A program made the position numbers and the translations under genes. Positions 1-12,029 of a stretch of 64,000 nucleotides of DNA are shown here, piece by piece (within the stretch, counting starts at the first letter, position 1; each line of letters starts with the position of its first letter). Origin of the DNA: Saccoglossus kowalevskii (taxonomy: Eukaryota > Hemichordata > Enteropneusta > Harrimaniidae). The notes under the pieces are model-generated. The model saw only the letters and a list, made by a program, of their open reading frames with translations. It did not search any database and had not been told where the DNA came from. The stretch is taken from positions 24,998-88,997 of the forward strand of contig NW_003107311.1 of NCBI RefSeq assembly GCF_000003605.2. The letters are read 5' to 3'.

Positions 1-107
1 GTGTAGAGCTCACCTATACGTTGGTTGAAAACCACGCGTAGAGCTCACCTATACATCGGTTTAAAACCACGTGTAGAGCTCACCTATACTTTGGTTTAAA
101 ACCACGC

Positions 108-142
108 GTAGAGCTCACCTATACGTCGGTTTAAAACCACGC
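108..142 (+). repeat. Canonical 35-bp monomer (reference copy)
   Basis: This copy matches the majority base at every position and is a convenient reference. It starts GTAGAGCTC, continues CACCTATACG, TCGG, TTTAAAACC and ends ACGC; the next GTAG begins at 143. It holds four CpG sites: 124-125, 127-128, 140-141 and the junction 142-143. GAGCTC at 111-116 is a 6-bp palindrome (a SacI site), TTTAAA at 130-135 is a DraI site, and the ACGCGT junction is an MluI site. The CG to TG change at the junction turns it into CACGTG. Confidence 0.95.
124..141 (+). other. Conserved dyad within the monomer
   Basis: GGTTT and AAACC at 128-138 are exact reverse complements around a central A. CGT at 124-126 pairs with ACG at 139-141 across one unpaired C at 127, giving an 18-bp imperfect dyad. 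Frequent variants keep the symmetry. GGTTTTAAACC swaps the centre base, GGTTTAAACC is an even palindrome, and the GTTGG form adds a T:A pair next to the core. A few variants (GGATTAAAACC, GGTTTATAACC) break it. A protein-binding dyad or weak cruciform is possible but is inference only. Confidence 0.7.
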
Positions 143-383
143 GTAGAGCTCACCTATACGTTGGTTTAAAACCACGCGTAGAGCTCACCTATACGTCGGT
201 TTAAAACCACGCGTAGAGCTCACCTATACGTTGGTTTAAAACCACGCGTAGAGCTCACCTATACGTCGGTTTAAAACCACGTGTAGAGCTCACCTATACG
301 TTGGTTTAAAACCACGCGTAGAGCTCACCTATACGTCGGTTTAAAACCACGCGTAGAGCTCACCTATACGTCGGTTTAAAACC

Positions 384-587
384 TTGTGTAGAGCTCACCT
401 ATACGTTGGTTTAAAACCACGTGTAGAGCTCACCAAACGTCGGTTTAAAACCACGTGTAGAGCTCACCTATACGTTGGTTTAAAACCACGTGTAGAGCTC
501 ACCAAACGTCGGTTTAAAACCACGTGTAGAGCTCACCTATACGTCGGTTTAAAACCTTGTGTAGAGCTCAACTATACATTGGTTTAA
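384..587 (+). other. Spurious open frame over 35+34-bp dimers
   Basis: The frame opens at a TTG and runs 67 codons. It stays open because two monomers (at about 431 and 501) read CACCAAACG in place of CACCTATACG and are one base shorter. A 35+34 pair is 69 bp, or 23 codons, so the same stop-free frame returns each time. The predicted peptide is a 23-residue repeat and nothing else. No ATG, upstream signal, domain or codon bias supports it. I regard it as a by-product of repeat length. Confidence 0.9.
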
Positions 588-1030
588 AACCACTCGTAGA
601 GCTCACCTATACGTCGGTTTAAAACCACGCGTAGAGCTCACCTATACGTCGGTTTAAAACCACGTGTAGAGCTCACCTATACATCAGTTTAAAACCACGT
701 GTAGAGCTCACCTATACGTCGGTTTAAAACCACGTGTAGAGCTCACCTATACATTGGTTTAAAACCACGTGTAGAGCTCACTTATATGTCGGTTTAAAAC
801 CACGTGTAGAGCTCACCTATACGTTGGTTTAAAACCACGCGTAGAGCCCACCTATACGTCGGTTTAAAACCACGCATAGAGCTCACCTATACGTTGGTTT
901 AAAACCTTGTGTAGAGCTCACCTGTATGTTGGTTTAAAACCACGCGTAGAGCTCACCTATACGTCGGTTTAAAACCACGCGTAGAGCTCACCTATACGTC
1001 GGTTTAAAACCACGTGTAGAGCTCACCTAT

Positions 1031-1053
1031 ACGTCGGTGTAGAGCTCACCTAT
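1031..1053 (+). repeat. Truncated 23-bp monomer
   Basis: GTCGG is followed directly by TGTAGAG, so the 12 bases carrying TTTAAAACCACG are missing. The next monomer reads CTATGCATTGG. The same junction recurs near 32,411, 50,191 and 53,852. In those three the preceding monomer carries TAGCGCTC; here it carries GAGCTC. Confidence 0.85.
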
Positions 1054-1421
1054 GCATTGGTTTAAAACCACGCGTAGAGCTCACCTATACGTCGGTTTAA
1101 AACCACGTGTAGAGCTCACCTATACGTCGGTTTAAAACCACGCGTAGAGCTCACCTATACGTCGGTTTAAAACCACGTGTAGAGCTCACCTATACATCGG
1201 TTTAAAACCACGTGTAGAGCTCACCTATACGTCGGTTTAAAACCATGTGTAGAGCTCACCTATACGTCGGTTTAAAACCACTGGTAGAGCTCACCTATAC
1301 ATCGGTTTAAAACAACGCGTAGAGCTCACCTATATGTCGGTTTAAAACCACGTGTAGAGCTCACCTATACGTTGGTTTAAAACCACGCGTAGAGCTCACC
1401 TGTACGTCGGTTTAAAACCAC

Positions 1422-1945
1422 GTGTAGAGCTCACCTATACGTTGGTTGAAAACCACGCGTAGAGCTCACCTATACATCGGTTTAAAACCACGTGTAGAGC
1501 TCACCTATACTTTGGTTTAAAACCACGCGTAGAGCTCACCTATACGTCGGTTTAAAACCACGCGTAGAGCTCACCTATACGTTGGTTTAAAACCACGCGT
1601 AGAGCTCACCTATACGTCGGTTTAAAACCACGTGTAGAGCTCACCTATACGTTGGTTTAAAACCACGCGTAGAGCTCACCTATACGTCGGTTTAAAACCA
1701 CACGTAGAGCTCACCTATACGTCGGTTTAAAACCTTGTGTAGAGCTCACCTATACGTTGGTTTAAAACCACGTGTAGAGCTCACCAAACGTCGGTTTAAA
1801 ACCACGTGTAGAGCTCACCTATACGTTGGTTTAAAACCACGTGTAGAGCTCACCAAACGTCGGTTTAAAACCACGTGTAGAGCTCACCTATACGTTGGTT
1901 TAAAACCACGTGTAGAGCTCACCAAACGTCGGTTTAAAACCACGT
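1422..1945 (+). repeat. Segmental duplicate, copy 2 (partner 1-560)
   Basis: This segment repeats the order at the start of the window, including the TTGAAAA and CTTTGG private variants. It lacks two monomers that copy 1 has and carries three CACCAAACG monomers where copy 1 has two. Confidence 0.8.
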
Positions 1946-1971
1946 GTAGAGCTCACCTATACGTCGGTTAA
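1735..1971 (+). other. Spurious open frame over 35+34-bp dimers, second cluster
   Basis: This is the paralogue of the frame at 384-587, again opening at the TTG of a CCTTGTG monomer. Three CACCAAACG 34-bp monomers (near 1,791, 1,851 and 1,921) give three 69-bp dimers, one more than the first cluster. It is 78 codons of the same 23-residue period and is not a gene. Confidence 0.9.
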
Positions 1972-2900
1972 AACCACGTGTAGAGCTCACTATACGTTGG
2001 TTTAAAACCACGCGTAGAGCTCACCTATACATCGGTTTATAACCACGTGTAGAGCTCACCTATACGTTGGTTTAAAACCACGAGTAGAGCTCACCTATAC
2101 GTCGGTTTAAAAGCATGTGTAGAGCTCACCTACACGTCGGTTTAAATCCACGTGTAGAGCTCACCTATACGTCGGTTTAAAACCACGCGTAGAGCTCACC
2201 TATACATCGGTTTAAAACCACATGTAGAGCTCACTTATACGACGGTTTAAAACCACGCATAGAGCTCACCTATACATCAGTTTAAAACCACGCGTAGAGC
2301 TCACCTATACATCGGTTTAAAACCACGTGTAGAGCTCACCTATACGTTGGTTTAAAACCACACGTAGAGCTCACCTATACATCGGTTTAAAACCACGTGT
2401 AGAGCTCACCTATACGTCGGTCTAAAACCACGTGTAGAGCTCTCCTATACGTCGGTTTAAAACCACGCGTAGAGCTCACCTATACGTCGGTTTAAAACCT
2501 TGTGTAGAGCTCACCTATACATCGGTTTAAAACCACGCGTAGAGCTCACCTATACATCGGTTTAAAACCACGTGTAGAGCTCACCTATACGTCGGTTTAA
2601 AACCACGTGTAGAGCTCACCTATACGTCGGTTTAAAACTACGCGTAGAGCTCACCTATACATCGGTTTAAAACCACGTGTAGAGCTCACCTATACGTTGG
2701 TTTAAAACCACGCATAGAGCTCACCTATACGTCGGTTTAAAACCACGTGTAGAGCTCACCTATATGTTGGTTTAAAACCACACGTAGAGCTCACCTATAC
2801 GTCGGTTTAAAACCACGCGTAGAGCTCACCTATACGTCGGTTTAAAACCTTGTGTAGAGCTCAACTATACGTTGGTTTAAAACCATGCGTAGAGCTCACC

Positions 2901-2912
2901 TACATGTATACG
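2901..2912 (+). repeat. 41-bp monomer with CATGTA insertion, copy 1 of 7
   Basis: Six extra bases (CATGTA) lie between CACCTA and TACG, making the 8-bp palindrome TACATGTA. The monomer is followed by the TTTTAAACC dyad variant and preceded by CTCAACTATACG and CCATGCG monomers. That flanking order is shared by the other six copies. Confidence 0.9.
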
Positions 2913-4163
2913 TCGGTTTTAAACCACGTTTAGAGCTCACCTATACGTTGGTTTAAAACCACGCGTAGAGCTCACCTGTACGTTGGTTAAAAACCACGCG
3001 TAGAGCTCACCTATACGTCGGTTTAAAACCACGTGTAGAGCTCACCTATACATCGGTTTACAACCACGTGTAGAGCTCACCTATACATCGGTTTAAAACC
3101 ACGTGTAGAGCTCACTTATATGTCGGTTTAAAACCACGTGTAGAGCTCACCTATACGTTGGTTTAAAACCACGCGTAGAGCTCACCTATACGCCGGTTTA
3201 AAACCACGCATTGAGCTTACCTATACGTTGGTTTAAAACCTTGTGTAGAGCTCACCTGTACGTTGGTTTAAAACCACGCGTAGAGCTCACCTATACGTCG
3301 GTTTAAAACCACGCGTAGAGCTTTCCTATACATCGGTTTAAACCACGTGTAGAGCTCACTATACGTCGGTTTAAACCACGTGTAGAGCTCACCTATACAT
3401 CGGTTTAAACCCATGTGTAGAGCTCACCTATATGTTGGTTTAAAACCACGCGTAGAGCTCACCTATACGTCGGTTTAAAACCACGTATAGAGCTCACCTA
3501 TACGTTGGTTTAAAACCACGAGTAGAGCTCACCTATACGTCGGTTTAAAACCACGTGTAGAGCTCACCTATACGTCGGTTTAAAACCACGATTAGAGCTC
3601 ACCTATACGTCGGTTTAAAACCACGCGTAGAGCTCACCTATACATCGGTTTAAAACCACGCGTAGAGCTCACCTATACATCGGTTTAAAACCACGTGTAG
3701 AGCTCACCTATATGTCGGTTTAAAACCACGCGTAGAGCTCACCTATACGTCGGTTTAAAACAACGCGTAGCGCTCACCTATACGTCGGTTTAAAACCACG
3801 TGTAGAGCTCACCTATACGTCGGTTTAAAACCACGCGTAGAGCTCACCTATACGTCGGTTTAAAACCATGCGTAGAGCTCACCTATACGTCGGTTTAAAA
3901 CCACGTGTAGAGCTCACCTATTCATCGGTTTAAAACCACGTGTAGAGCTCACCTGAACGTCGGTTTAAAACCACTGGTAGAGCTCACCTATACGTCGGTT
4001 TAAAACAACGCGTAGAGCTCACCTATACGTCGGTTTAAACCCACGTGTAGAGCTCACCAATACGTCGGTTTAAAACCACGCGTAGAGCTCACCTATACGT
4101 CGGTTTAAAACCTTGTGTAGAGCTCAACTATACGTTGGTTTAAAACCATGCGTAGAGCTCACC

Positions 4164-4175
4164 TACATGTATACG
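4164..4175 (+). repeat. 41-bp monomer with CATGTA insertion, copy 2 of 7
   Basis: It has the same insertion and flanking monomers as the copy at 2,901, 1,263 bases earlier. That distance is 36 monomers plus the 6-bp insertion minus three single-base losses. Confidence 0.9.
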
Positions 4176-4784
4176 TCGGTTTTAAACCACGCATAGAGCT
4201 CACCTATACGTCGGTTTAAAACCACGTGTAGAGCTCACCTATACATCGGTTTAAAACCACGTGTAGAGCTCACTTATACGTCGGTTTAAAACCACGCGTA
4301 GAGCTCACCTATATGTCGGTTTAAAACCACGTGTAGAGCTCACCTATACATCGGTTTAAAACCACGTGTAGAGCTCACTTATATGTCGGTTTTAAACCAC
4401 GTTTAGAGCTCACCTATACGTTGGTTTAAAACCACGCGTAGAGCTCACCTGTACGTTGGTTAAAAACCACGCGTAGAGCTCACCTATACGTCGGTTTAAA
4501 ACCACGTGTAGAGCTCACCTATACATCGGTTTAAAACCACGTGTAGAGCTCACCTATACATCGGTTTAAAACCACGTGTAGAGCTCACTTATATGTCGGT
4601 TTAAAACCACGTGTAGAGCTCAAATATACGTTGGTTTAAAACCACGCGTAGAGCTCACCTATACGACGGTTTAAAACCACGCATTGAGCTCACCTACACG
4701 TTGGTTTAAAACCTTGTGTAGAGCTCACCTGTACGTTGGTTTAAAACCACGTGTAGAGCTCACCTATACATCGGTTTAAAACCA

Positions 4785-5640
4785 CGCGTAGAGCTTTCCT
4801 ATACATCGGTTTAAAACCACGTGTAGAGCTCACCTATACGTCGGTTTAAAACCACGTGTAGAGCTCACCTATACGTTGGTTTAAAACCACGCGTAGAGCT
4901 CACCTATACGCCGGTTTAAAACCACGCATAGAGCTCACCTATACGTTGGTTTAAAACCTTGTGTAGAGCTCACCTGTACGTTGGTTTAAAACCACGCGTA
5001 GAGCTCACCTATACGTCGGTTTAAAACCACGCATAGAGCTTTCCTATACATCGGTTTAAAACCACGTGTAGAGCTCACCTATACGCCGGTTTAAAACCAC
5101 GCATAGAGCTCACCTATACGTTGGTTTAAAACCTTGTGTAGAGCTCACCTGTACGTTGGTTTAAAACCACGCGTAGAGCTCACCTATACGTCGGTTTAAA
5201 ACCACGCGTAGAGCTCACCTATACGTCGGTTTAAAACCACGCGTAGAGCTCACCTATACATCGGTTTTAAACCACGTGTAGAGCTCACCTATACGTCGGT
5301 TTAAAACCACGCATAGAGCTTTCCTATACATCGGTTTAAAACCACGTGTAGAGCTCACCTATACGCCGGTTTAAAACCAAGCATAGAGCTCACCTATACG
5401 TTGGTTTAAAACCTTGTGTAGAGCTCACCTGTACGTTGGTTTAAAACCACGCGTAGAGCTCACCTATACGTCGGTTTAAAACCACGTGTAGAGCTCACCT
5501 ATACGTCGGTTTAAAACCACGCGTAGAGCTTTCCTATACATTGGTTTAAAACCACGTGTAGAGCTCACTTATACATCGGTTTAAAACCACGCGTAGAGCT
5601 CACCTATACGTCGGTTTAAAACCACGCGTAGAGCTCACCT
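4785..5640 (+). repeat. Short higher-order repeats with GCTTTCC marker
   Basis: A set of GCTTTCC, ACGCCGG, GCATAG, GTTGG, CCTTGTG and CTGTACG monomers is repeated with GCTTTCC at about 4,796, 5,041, 5,321 and 5,531 (steps of 245, 280 and 210 bp, all multiples of 35). The version with ACCAAGCATAG (near 5,375) is shared with blocks at about 16.3, 24.8, 34.6 and 35.0 kb. Confidence 0.8.
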
Positions 5641-6299
5641 ATACGTCGGTTTAAAACCCACATGTAGAGCTCATCTATACGTCGGTTTAAAACCACGTGT
5701 AGAGCTCACCTATACGTCGGTTTAAAAACTACGCGTAGAGCTCACCTATACATCGGTTTAAAACCACGTGTAGAGCTCACCTATACGTTGGTTTAAAACA
5801 ACGCATAGAGCTCACCTATACGTTGGTTTAAAACCACGTGTAGAGCTCACCTATACGTCGGTTTAAAACCACGTGTAGAGCTCACCTATACGTCGGTTTA
5901 AAACTACGCGTAGAGCTCACCTATACATCGGTTTAAAACCACGTGTAGAGCTCACCTGTACGTCGGTTTAAAACCACGTGTAGAGCTCACCTATACGTCG
6001 GTTTAAAACCACGCGTAGAGCTCACCTATACATCGGTTTAAAACCACGTGTAGAGCTCACCTATACGTTGGTTTAAAACCACGTGTAGAGCTCACCTATA
6101 CGTCGGTTTATAACCACGCGTAGAGCTCACCTATACGTTGGTTTAAAACCACGCGTAGAGCTCACCTATACATCGGTTTAAAACCACGTGTAGAGCTCAC
6201 CTATACGTCGGTTTAAAACCACGTGTAGAGCTCACCTATACGTCGGTTTAAAACTACGCGTAGAGCTCACCTATACATCGGTTTAAAACCACGTGTAGA

Positions 6300-8435
6300 G
6301 CTCACCTATACGTCGGTTTAAAACCACTGGTAGAGCTCAACTATACGTCAGTTTAAAACCATGCGTAGAGCTCACCTATACGTCGGTTTAAAACCACGAG
6401 TAGAGCTCACCTATACGTCGGTTTAAAACCACGCGTAGAGCTCATCTATACGTCGGTTTAAAACCATGCGTAGAGCTCACCTATACGTCGGTTTAAAACC
6501 ATGCGTAGAGCTCACCTATACGTCGGTTTAAAACCACGCGTAGAGTTCACATATACGTCGGTTTAAAACCACGCGTAGAGCTCACCTATACGTCGGTTTA
6601 AAACCACGCGTAGAGCTCACCTAAACGTCGGTTTAAAACCACGCGTAGAGCTCACCTATACGTCGGTTTAAAACCACGCGTAGAGCTCACCTATACATCA
6701 GTTTAAAACCACGCGTAGAGCTCACCTATTCATCGGTTTAAAACCACGTGTAGAGCTCACCTGTACGTCGGTTTAAAACCATGTGTAGAGCTCACCTATA
6801 CGTCGGTTTAAAACCACGCGTTGAGCTCACCTGTACGTCGGTTTAAAACCATGCGTAGAGCTCACCTATACATCGGTTTAAAACCACGCGTAGAGCTCAC
6901 CTATACGTCAGTTTAAAACCACGCGTAGAGCTCACCTATACATCAGTTTAAAACCACGTGTAGAGCTCACCTATACGTCGGTTTAAAACCACGTGTAGAC
7001 TCACCTATACATCGGTTTAAAACCACGCGTAGAGCTCACTTATACATCGGTTTAAATCCACGCGTAGAGCTCACCTATACGTCGGTTTAAAACAACGCGT
7101 AGAGCTCACCTATACGTCGGTTTAAACCCACGTGTAGAGCTCACCAATACGTCGGTTTAAAACCACGCGTAGAGCTCACCTATACGTCGGTTTAAAACCA
7201 CGCGTAGAGCTCACTTATATGTCGGTTTAAAACCACGCGTAGAGCTCACCTATACGTCGGTTTAAAACCGCGTGTAGAGCTCACTTATACATTGGTTTAA
7301 AACCACGCGTAGAGCTCACCTATACGTCGGTTTAAAACCACGCGTAGAGCTCACCTATTCCTCGGTTTAAAACCACGCGTAGAGCTCACCTATACGTCTG
7401 TTTAAAACCACGTGTAGAGCTCACCTGAACATCGGTTTAAAACCACGCGTAGAGCTCACCTATACATCGGTTTAAAACCACGTGTAGAGCTCACCTATAC
7501 GTCGGTTTAAACCACTGGTAGAGCTCACCTATACGTCGGTTTAAACCACGCGTAGAGCTCACTTATACATTGGTTTAAATCCACGCGTAAGGCTTCACCT
7601 ATACGTCGGTTTAAAACACGCGTAGAGCTCACCTATACGTCGGGTTAAAAACCACGTGTAAAGCTCACTTTACGTCGGTTTAAAACCACGCGTAGAGCTC
7701 ACCTATACATCGGTTTAAAATCCACGCGTAGAGCTCACCTATACGTCGGTTTAAAAACAACGCGTAGCGCTCACCTATACGTCGGTTTAAAACCACGTGT
7801 AGAGCTCACCTATACGTCGGTTTAAAACCACGCGTAGAGCTTACCTATACGTCGGTTTAAAACCACGCGCAGAGCTCACTTTATATGTCGGTTTAAAACC
7901 ATGCGTAGAGCTCACCTATACGTCGGTTTAAAACCACGTGTAGAGCTCACTTATACATCGGTTTAAAACCACACGTAGAGCTCACCTATACGTCGGTTTA
8001 AAACCACGCGTAGAGCTCACCTATTCATCGGTTTAAAACCACGCGTAGAGCTCACCTATACGTCGGTTTAAAACCACGTGTAGAGCTCACTTATACATCG
8101 GTTTAAAACCACGCGTAGAGCTCACCTATACGTCGGTTTAAAACCACGCGTAGAGCTCACCTATTCCTCGGTTTAAAACCACGCGTAGAGCTCACCTATA
8201 CGTCTGTTTAAAACCACGTGTAGAGCTCACCTGAACATCGGTTTAAAACCACGCGTAGAGCTCACCTATACATCGGTTTAAAACCACGTGTAGAGCTCAC
8301 CTATTCATCGGTTTAAAACCACGTGTAGAGCTCACCTATACGTCGGTTTAAAACCACGTGTAGAGCTCACGTATACATCGGTTTAAACCACGTGTAGAGC
8401 TCACTTATATGTCGGTTTCAAACCACGTGTAGAGC
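6300..8435 (+). repeat. Family B block 1
   Basis: GTTGG monomers are essentially absent here. GTCGG with ACGCG junctions dominates, with family B markers CACTGGTAG, CTGAACATCGG, TATTCCTCGG, AACAACGCG, AAATCCACG and CACTTATACATCGG. The stretch from about 6,990 to 7,490 matches about 59,520-60,020 at a constant offset of 52,532, including the private CACCAATACG and ACCGCGTG variants. Family A resumes near 8,440 with CTATACGTTGG. Confidence 0.75.
7495..7900 (+). repeat. Indel-rich patch within family B
   Basis: About ten monomers here carry single-base gains or losses: TTTAAACCACTGG, AAGGCTTCACC, AAAACACGCG, CGGGTTAAAAACC, CTCACTTTACG, AAAATCCACG, AAAAACAACG and CACTTTATATG. The paralogous stretches near 60,020-60,420 and 61,270-61,610 have regular 35-bp spacing. 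The patch is either a locally degenerate segment or a low-accuracy consensus region. Confidence 0.7.
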
Positions 8436-9290
8436 TCACCTATACGTTGGTTTAAAACCATGCGTAGAGCTCACCTATACGCCGGTTTAAAACCACGCAT
8501 AGAGCTCACCTATACGTTGGTTTAAAACCTTGTGTAGAGCTCACCTGTACGTTGGTTTAAAACCACGCGTAGAGCTCACCTATACGTCGGTTTAAAACCA
8601 CGCGTAGAGCTCACCTATACGTCGGTTTAAAACCACGTGTAGAGCTCACCTATACGTCGGTTTAAAACCACGCGTAGAGCTTTCCTATACATCGGTTTAA
8701 AACCACGTGTAGAGCTCACCTATACATCGGTTTAAAACCACATGTAGAGCTCACCTATACGTCGGTTTAAAATCTTGTGTAGAGCTCACCTATACGTTGG
8801 TTTAAAACCACGCGTAGAGCTCACCTATACATCGGTTTAAAACCACGTGTAGAGCTCACCTATACGTCGGTTTAAAACCACGCGTAGAGCTCACCTATAC
8901 GTCGGTTTAAAACCTTGTGTAGAGCTCACCTATATGTCGGTTTAAAACCACGCGTAGAGCTCACCTATACATCGGTTTAAAACCACGTGTAGAGATCACC
9001 TATACGTCGGTTTAAAACCACGTGTAGAGCTCACCTATACGTCGGTTTAAAACTACGCGTAGAGCTCACCTATACATCGGTTTAAAACCACGTGTAGAGC
9101 TCACCTATACGTTGGTTTAAAACCACGCGTAGAGCTCACCTATACGTCGGTTTAAAACCACGTGTAGAGCTCACCTATACGTCGGTTTAATACCTCGCGT
9201 AGAGCTCACCTATATGTCGGTTTAAAACCACGCGTAGAGCTCACCTATACGTCGGTTTAAAACCTTGTGTAGAGCTCACCTATACGTTGA

Positions 9291-10689
9291 ATTAAAACCA
9301 CGCGTAGAGCTCACCTATACGTTGGTTTAAAAACACGCGTAGAGCTCACCTATACGTCGGTTTAAAACCACGTGTAGAGCTCACCTATACATCGGTTTAA
9401 AACCACGTGTAGAGCTCACTTATATGTCGGTTTAAAAACACGTGTAGAGCTCACCTATACGTTGGTTTAAAACCACGCGTAGAGCTCACCTATACGTCGG
9501 TTTAAAACCACGCGTAGAGCTCACCTATACGTTGGTTTAAAACCTTGTGTAGAGCTCACCAATACGTTGGTTTAAAACCACGCGTAGATCTCACCTATAC
9601 GTCGGTTTAAAACCACGCGTAGAGCTCACCTATACGTCGGTTTAAAACCACGTGTAGAGCTCACCTATACGTTGGTTTAAAACCACGCGTAGAGCTCACC
9701 TATACGTCGGTTTAAAACCTTGTGTAGAGCTCACCTATGCATTGGTTTAAAACCACGTGTAGAGCTCACCTATACGTCGGTTTAAAACCACGTGTAGAGC
9801 TAACCTATACGTCGGTTTAAAACCACGTGTAGAGCTCACCTATACATCGGTTTAAAACCACGCGTAGAGCTCACCTATACATCGGTTTAAAACCTTGTGT
9901 AGAGCTCACCTATACATCGGTTTAAAACCACATGTAGAGCTCACCTATACGTCGGTTTAAAACCACGCGTAGAGCTCACCTATACGTTGAATTAAAACCA
10001 CGCGTAGAGCTCACCTATACGTTGGTTTAAAAACACGCGTAGAGCTCACCTATACGTCGGTTTAAAACCACGTGTAGAGCTCACCTATACATCGGTTTAA
10101 AACCACGTGTAGAGCTCACTTATATGTCGGTTTAAAAACACGTGTAGAGCTCACCTATACGTTGGTTTAAAACCACGCGTAGAGCTCACCTATACGTCGG
10201 TTTAAAACCACGCGTAGAGCTCACCTATACGTTGGTTTAAAACCTTGTGTAGAGCTCACCAATACGTTGGTTTAAAACCACGCGTAGATCTCACCTATAC
10301 GTCGGTTTAAAACCACGCGTAGAGCTCACCTATACGTCGGTTTAAAACCTTGTGTAGAGCTCACCTATGCATTGGTTTAAAACCATGCGTAGAGCTCACC
10401 TATACGTCGGTTTAAAACCACGTGTAGAGCTAACCTATACGTCGGTTTAAAACCACGTGTAGAGCTCACCTATACGTCGGTTTAAAACCACGTGTAGAGC
10501 TAACCTATACGTCGGTTTAAAACCACGTGTAGAGCTCACCTATACATCGGTTTAAAACCACGCGTAGAGCTCACCTATACATCGGTTTAAAACCTTGTGT
10601 AGAGCTCACCTATACATCGGTTTAAAACCACATGTAGAGCTCACCTATACGTCGGTTTAAAACCACGCGTAGAGCTCACCTATACGTTG
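9291..10689 (+). repeat. 700-bp tandem higher-order repeat, two copies
   Basis: The rare GTTGAATTAAAACC monomer occurs at 9,287 and 9,987, exactly 20 monomers apart. The next 350 bases agree throughout, including AAAAACACG, CACCAATACG and TAGATCTCACC variants. Copy 1 has two extra monomers near 9,650-9,720 and copy 2 has two extra TAACCTATACG monomers near 10,430-10,500, so the net period stays 700 bp. These are whole-monomer gains and losses between recent duplicates. Confidence 0.88.
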
Positions 10690-12029
10690 GTTTAAAACCA
10701 TGCGTAGAGCTCACCTATACGTCGGTTTAAAACCACGTGTAGAGCTCACCTATACGTTGATTTAAAACCACGCGTAAAGCTCACCTATACGTCGGTTTAA
10801 AACCACGTGTAGAGCTCAGCTATACGTCGGTTTAAAACCTTGTGTAGAGCTCACCAATACGTTGGTTTAAAACCACGTGTAGAGCTCACCTATACGTCGG
10901 TTTAAAACCACGTGTAGAGCTCACCTATACATCGGTTTAAAACCATGTGTAGAGCTCACCTATATGTTGGTTTAAAACCACGCGTAGAGCTCACCTATAC
11001 GTCGGTTTAAAACCACGTGTAGAGCTCACCTATACGTTGGTTTAAAACCACGAGTAGAGCTCACCTATACGTCGGTTTAAAACCACGTGTAGAGCTCACC
11101 TATACGTCGGTTTAAAACCACGATTAGAGCTCACCTATACGTCGGTTTAAAACCACGCGTAGAGCTCACCTATACATCGGTTTAAAACCACGCGTAGAGC
11201 TCACCTATACATCGGTTTAAAACCACGTGTAGAGCTCACCTATATGTCGGTTTAAAACCACGCGTAGAGCTCACCTATACATCGGTTTAAAACCACGTGT
11301 AGAGCTCACCTGTACGTCGGTTTAAAACCACGTGTAGAGCTCACCTATACGACGGTTTAAAACCACGCGTAGAGCTCACCTATACATCGGTTTAAAACTA
11401 CGCATAGAGCTCACCTATACATCGGTTTAAAACCACGTGTAGAGCTCACCTATACGTTGGTTTAAAACCACGCGTAGAGCTCAGCTATACGTCGGTTTAA
11501 AACCACGTGTAGAGCTCACCTATACGTTGGTTTAAAACCACGCGTAGAGCTCACCTATACATCGGTTTAAAACCACGTGTAGAGCTCACCTATACGTTGG
11601 TTTAAAACCACACGTAGAGCTCACCTATACGTCGGTTTAAAACCACGCGTAGAGCTCACCTATACGTCGGTTTAAAACCACGCGTAGAGCTCACCTATAC
11701 GTCGGTTTAAAACCACGTGTAGAGCTCACCTATACGTTGGATTAAAACCACGCGTAGATCTCACCTATACGTCGGTTTAAAACCACGCGTAGAGCTCACC
11801 TATACGTCGGTTTAAAACCTTGTGTAGAGCTCACCTATACGTTGGTTTAAAACCATGTGTAGAGCTCACCTATACGTCGGTTTAAAACCACGTGTAGAGC
11901 TCACCTATACATCGGTTTAAAACCACGTGTAGAGCTCACCTATACATCGGTTTAAAACCACGTGTAGAGCTCACCTATATGTTGGTTTAAAACCATGCGT
12001 AGAGCTCACCTATACGTCGGTTTAAAACC

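Larger units (their letters stand above)
1..560 (+). repeat. Segmental duplicate, copy 1 (partner 1,422-1,945)
   Basis: The opening monomer order is GTTGG with a TTGAAAA variant, then CATCGG, then a rare CTTTGG, then alternating GTCGG and GTTGG copies, then CCTTGTG, then the CACCAAACG dimers. The same order recurs from 1,422. Copy 1 has two more monomers before the CCTTGTG copy (11 against 9) and one fewer 34/35 dimer. These are clean whole-unit gains and losses, as unequal exchange would leave. Confidence 0.8.
1..6299 (+). repeat. Family A block 1
   Basis: This family A stretch is dominated by GTCGG, GTTGG and CATCGG monomers with alternating ACGTG and ACGCG junctions. It opens with a segment (1 to about 560) that recurs from 1,422. 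It includes two 41-bp monomers (2,901 and 4,164), one 23-bp monomer (about 1,033) and a series of GCTTTCC monomers near 3,323, 4,796, 5,041, 5,321 and 5,531. Those last four are 7, 8 and 6 monomers apart. No gene is present. Confidence 0.8.

Noticed and set aside
128-138. Rho-independent terminator or hairpin RNA at the GGTTT/AAACC dyad
   Set aside because: The stem is short and AT-rich, would need a one- to three-base loop, and has no following T-run; it is in every monomer.
384-587. 67-residue protein gene
   Set aside because: Starts at TTG, encodes only a 23-residue repeat produced by 35+34-bp monomers, and has no start context or domain.
1735-1971. 78-residue protein gene
   Set aside because: Same artefact as at 384-587 with one more dimer.
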